Origin: an uncultured Clostridia bacterium
GTDB taxonomy: Bacteria > Bacillota_A > Clostridia > Christensenellales > Aristaeellaceae
DNA length: 6,474 bases
Direction of reading: 5' to 3'
Assembly: GCA_947165745.1 (NCBI GenBank)
Contig: CAMVBO010000104.1
Location: 1 to 6,474 of the forward strand
Part shown: piece by piece, positions 4,972 through 6,474 of the stretch
How positions within the stretch are numbered: the first letter of the stretch is position 1
Layout of the letters: every line of letters starts with the position of its first letter
Notes under the pieces: generated by a model
The model's input: the letters and a program-made list of their open reading frames with translations, nothing else
What the model was told of the DNA's origin: nothing
Database searches by the model: none
Program-made: the position numbers and the translations under genes

Positions 4972-6474
4972 CGCGCCGAACAGCGGCGTGCCGTAATCGA
5001 ACAGGTCGATCAGCTCCATCAGTTCGCTCAGCGTATGCCCGCCGTACTTCGGCTTCTGGCGCGAGGGCTTGTCGTCCTCCGGAGGCGTATCCTCCCGGCT
5101 GGGCAGCCGCGTGTTGATGAGGTTATAGCCGTCGGTGCGGGCAAAGTAGCCGTCCACATGGTCCTCGCGCACCGTGTAGGCATAGGCGCGGCCCGCCTCG
5201 TCGCGCTCCGGCAGCCCGTCGAAGCTGTATCGCCAGCCGTCCGCCTCGGTCACGTCCCGGGAATCGACGATCTCGCCGTCGCGCACCAGATGCACGGTGA
5301 TCTGCTGCGGGCGAAGGCCCTGCGCGTCGTCATCGTCGACCCAGGTCTTGACGCCGGAAACATCCACCGTGGGCGCAGGCGTCGGCTCGGTGTCCGGCGC
5401 GGGCGTGGGCTTCAACACGTTGGTGATCTCAAAGCCCTTCACCTTGGCCGTGTAGCCGGCGGGCACCTTGGCTTCTTCGACCGTATACACAATTTCCTTC
5501 CCGTCCGCGTACTTGTCCAGGTCGGAGAACGTATACTTCCATTTGTTTTTGGCGTTCAGCACACCTTCCTGCGTCGCCGTGCCGTTGGCCAGCAGCTTCA
5601 CGGTCACGCTCGCGGGGCGCGTGCCATCCCTGTTGTTTGCGTCGTCCCAGATCTTGCTCACGGTCACACTGGTCTTCTCCGGCGTGTGGCTGTTGGTGAT
5701 CTGGAAGTTTTCCACCGTCGCCGTATAGCCGTCCGGCACTTCCGATTCTTCAATCGTATACACGATCTCCGCGCCGCCCGCGTACTTGTCCAGGTCGGAG
5801 AACGTATGCTTCCATTCGTTCTCCGCTTTCAGCTCCGCGCTGTCCGCTTCCGCGCCGTTCGCCAGCAGTTTCACCCGGATCGACGCGGGGCGCTTGCCAT
5901 CCTGGTCGTCGGCGTCATCCCAGATCTTGCTCACAGTCACGCTGGTCTTCTCCGGCGCGTGGGTGTTGGTGATGGTGAAGCCATCGGCCATGCTGCCCGT
6001 GATTTCCGTGGTGTAGCCGGTGATCGCTTCCTCCGTCACGCTGTAGGCGATCTCCTCGCCGCCTTCGTACTTCGCAAGGCCCGTCCAACTCACCGTCAGG
6101 GCCGCGCCCGTCGCGTCCGCCGCGATGGTCTTGTCCTGCCCCGTTACCACCGTCGCAGAGCCGCTGCCCACCTTCTTGTTCAGGTGCAGCGTTACGGCGG
6201 CCCGCTTGCCGTCCTGGTTATTGTTGTCGCTCCAGACCTTCGTCGCGCTCACGCTCACCGTCTCCGGCGCGTGGGTGTTGGTGACGGTGAAGCCGTCGGC
6301 CATGCTGCCCGTGATTTCCGTGGTGTAGCCGGTGATCGCTTCCTCCGTCACGCTGTAGGCGATCTCCTCGCCGCCTTCGTACTTCGCAAGGCCCGTCCAA
6401 CTCACCGTCAGGGCCGCGCCCGTCGCGTCCGCCGCGATGGTCTTGTCCTGCCCCGTTACCACCGTCGCAGAGCC
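4864..6474 (-). CDS. Cna-B repeat cell-surface protein with C-terminal sorting-like signal, 5' partial
   Basis: The frame enters from the right edge with no start, leaving 536 visible C-terminal residues. At least five tandem Cna-B domains are seen: an incomplete one (1-71), then about 72-175, 176-266, 267-353 and 370-456. A proline-rich linker (TPAPDTEPTPAPT) separates the fourth and fifth. These beta-sandwich domains form stalks of surface adhesins and pilins and typically carry a Lys-Asn isopeptide bond promoted by Glu. The expected residues are present in every complete domain: K79/E148/N170, K183/E243/N261, K274/E334/N352 and K376/E437/N454. The Glu lies in pilin E-box-like stretches such as YTIEESEVPDGY. 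The C-terminus has LLGTGDETP, a membrane segment and RKRRDY, a sortase-signal layout lacking the LPXTG proline. No pilin-type lysine motif is visible. The missing N-terminus presumably holds the signal peptide and any ligand-binding head. A GTG at 6462 lies inside a repeat and is not the start. Confidence 0.92.
   Translation of the reverse strand, partial: GSATVVTGQDKTIAADATGAALTVSWTGLAKYEGGEEIAYSVTEEAITGYTTEITGSMADGFTVTNTHAPETVSVSATKVWSDNNNQDGKRAAVTLHLNKKVGSGSATVVTGQDKTIAADATGAALTVSWTGLAKYEGGEEIAYSVTEEAITGYTTEITGSMADGFTITNTHAPEKTSVTVSKIWDDADDQDGKRPASIRVKLLANGAEADSAELKAENEWKHTFSDLDKYAGGAEIVYTIEESEVPDGYTATVENFQITNSHTPEKTSVTVSKIWDDANNRDGTRPASVTVKLLANGTATQEGVLNAKNKWKYTFSDLDKYADGKEIVYTVEEAKVPAGYTAKVKGFEITNVLKPTPAPDTEPTPAPTVDVSGVKTWVDDDDAQGLRPQQITVHLVRDGEIVDSRDVTEADGWRYSFDGLPERDEAGRAYAYTVREDHVDGYFARTDGYNLINTRLPSREDTPPEDDKPSRQKPKYGGHTLSELMELIDLFDYGTPLFGALLGTGDETPLYPFVFGGIGLLALGLALFARKRRDY
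5416..5949 (-). repeat. Diverged tandem Cna-B repeat pair, 273-bp period
   Basis: Domains three (5677-5949) and four (5416-5676) share the opening KTSVTVSKIWDDA, the core TFSDLDKYA and the E-box region. At DNA level a block at 5506-5534 recurs at 5779-5807. They are 87-91 residues long, shorter than the 104-residue repeats further upstream, and clearly more diverged from each other than those are. Confidence 0.85.
5951..6474 (-). repeat. Near-identical tandem Cna-B repeat, 312-bp period
   Basis: Bases 5951-6162 and 6263-6474 are the same sequence offset by 312 bp (104 codons). Only two mismatches were found by eye, at 5973/6285 (Ile versus Val) and 5983/6295 (silent). The stretch 5984-6162 is identical to 6296-6474, 179 bp, and the match runs to the window edge, so the true repeat is probably longer and may have more copies. 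The intervening 100 bases code for the start of the second domain. Confidence 0.93.

Noticed and set aside
5468..6328. Several plus-strand open frames of 67-86 residues opposite the Cna-B gene, with similar sequences
   Set aside because: Their similarity mirrors the Cna-B repeats on the other strand. No ribosome binding sites or domain features support them.
6460..6462. GTG as a possible start of the Cna-B gene
   Set aside because: It is the Val codon inside SATVVTGQ of a repeat, the frame stays open to the window edge, and no signal peptide follows.

Overview
The window looks like chromosomal DNA from a high-GC Gram-positive anaerobe, most likely a gut-type member of class Clostridia. This rests on three things: a DUF4358 gene beside MBOAT and DHHW genes, a Cna-B repeat surface protein with a sortase-type C-terminus, and strong purine-rich ribosome binding sites. 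Codons are strongly G/C-ending throughout. TGA, TAG and TAA all act as stops, so the genetic code is standard. The genus cannot be named from sequence alone.

Left half (1-3960, plus strand): four tightly packed genes form one apparent operon. They encode an SGNH/GDSL hydrolase (5' end cut off by the window), a DUF4358 membrane-anchored protein, an MBOAT-family O-acyltransferase that probably starts at TTG, and a DHHW-family (AlgJ/AlgX-like) protein. Gene junctions are a 4-base overlap and two 12-base gaps. The set resembles the alginate O-acetylation machinery. The MBOAT protein would pass an acyl group across the membrane, and the SGNH-fold proteins outside would transfer or remove it on a surface glycan. 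The actual glycan is unknown. A 12-bp hairpin with a T-rich tail follows the last gene.

Right half (4042-6474, minus strand): two genes converge on that terminator. The upstream one, cut off by the right window edge, encodes a surface protein with at least five tandem Cna-B (collagen-adhesin B-type) domains, a proline-rich linker and a C-terminal sorting-like signal with LLGTG in place of LPXTG. Eighteen bases downstream is a gene for a 267-residue secreted protein of no family I recognise. The two are probably co-transcribed.

Both halves encode cell-envelope functions: glycan acylation on one side and a covalently stabilised surface stalk on the other. Nothing in the sequence shows that they work together. 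I see no tRNA, rRNA, CRISPR array, insertion sequence or phage gene. The only non-coding stretch of note is the 81-base terminator region, and promoters for both operons lie outside the window.
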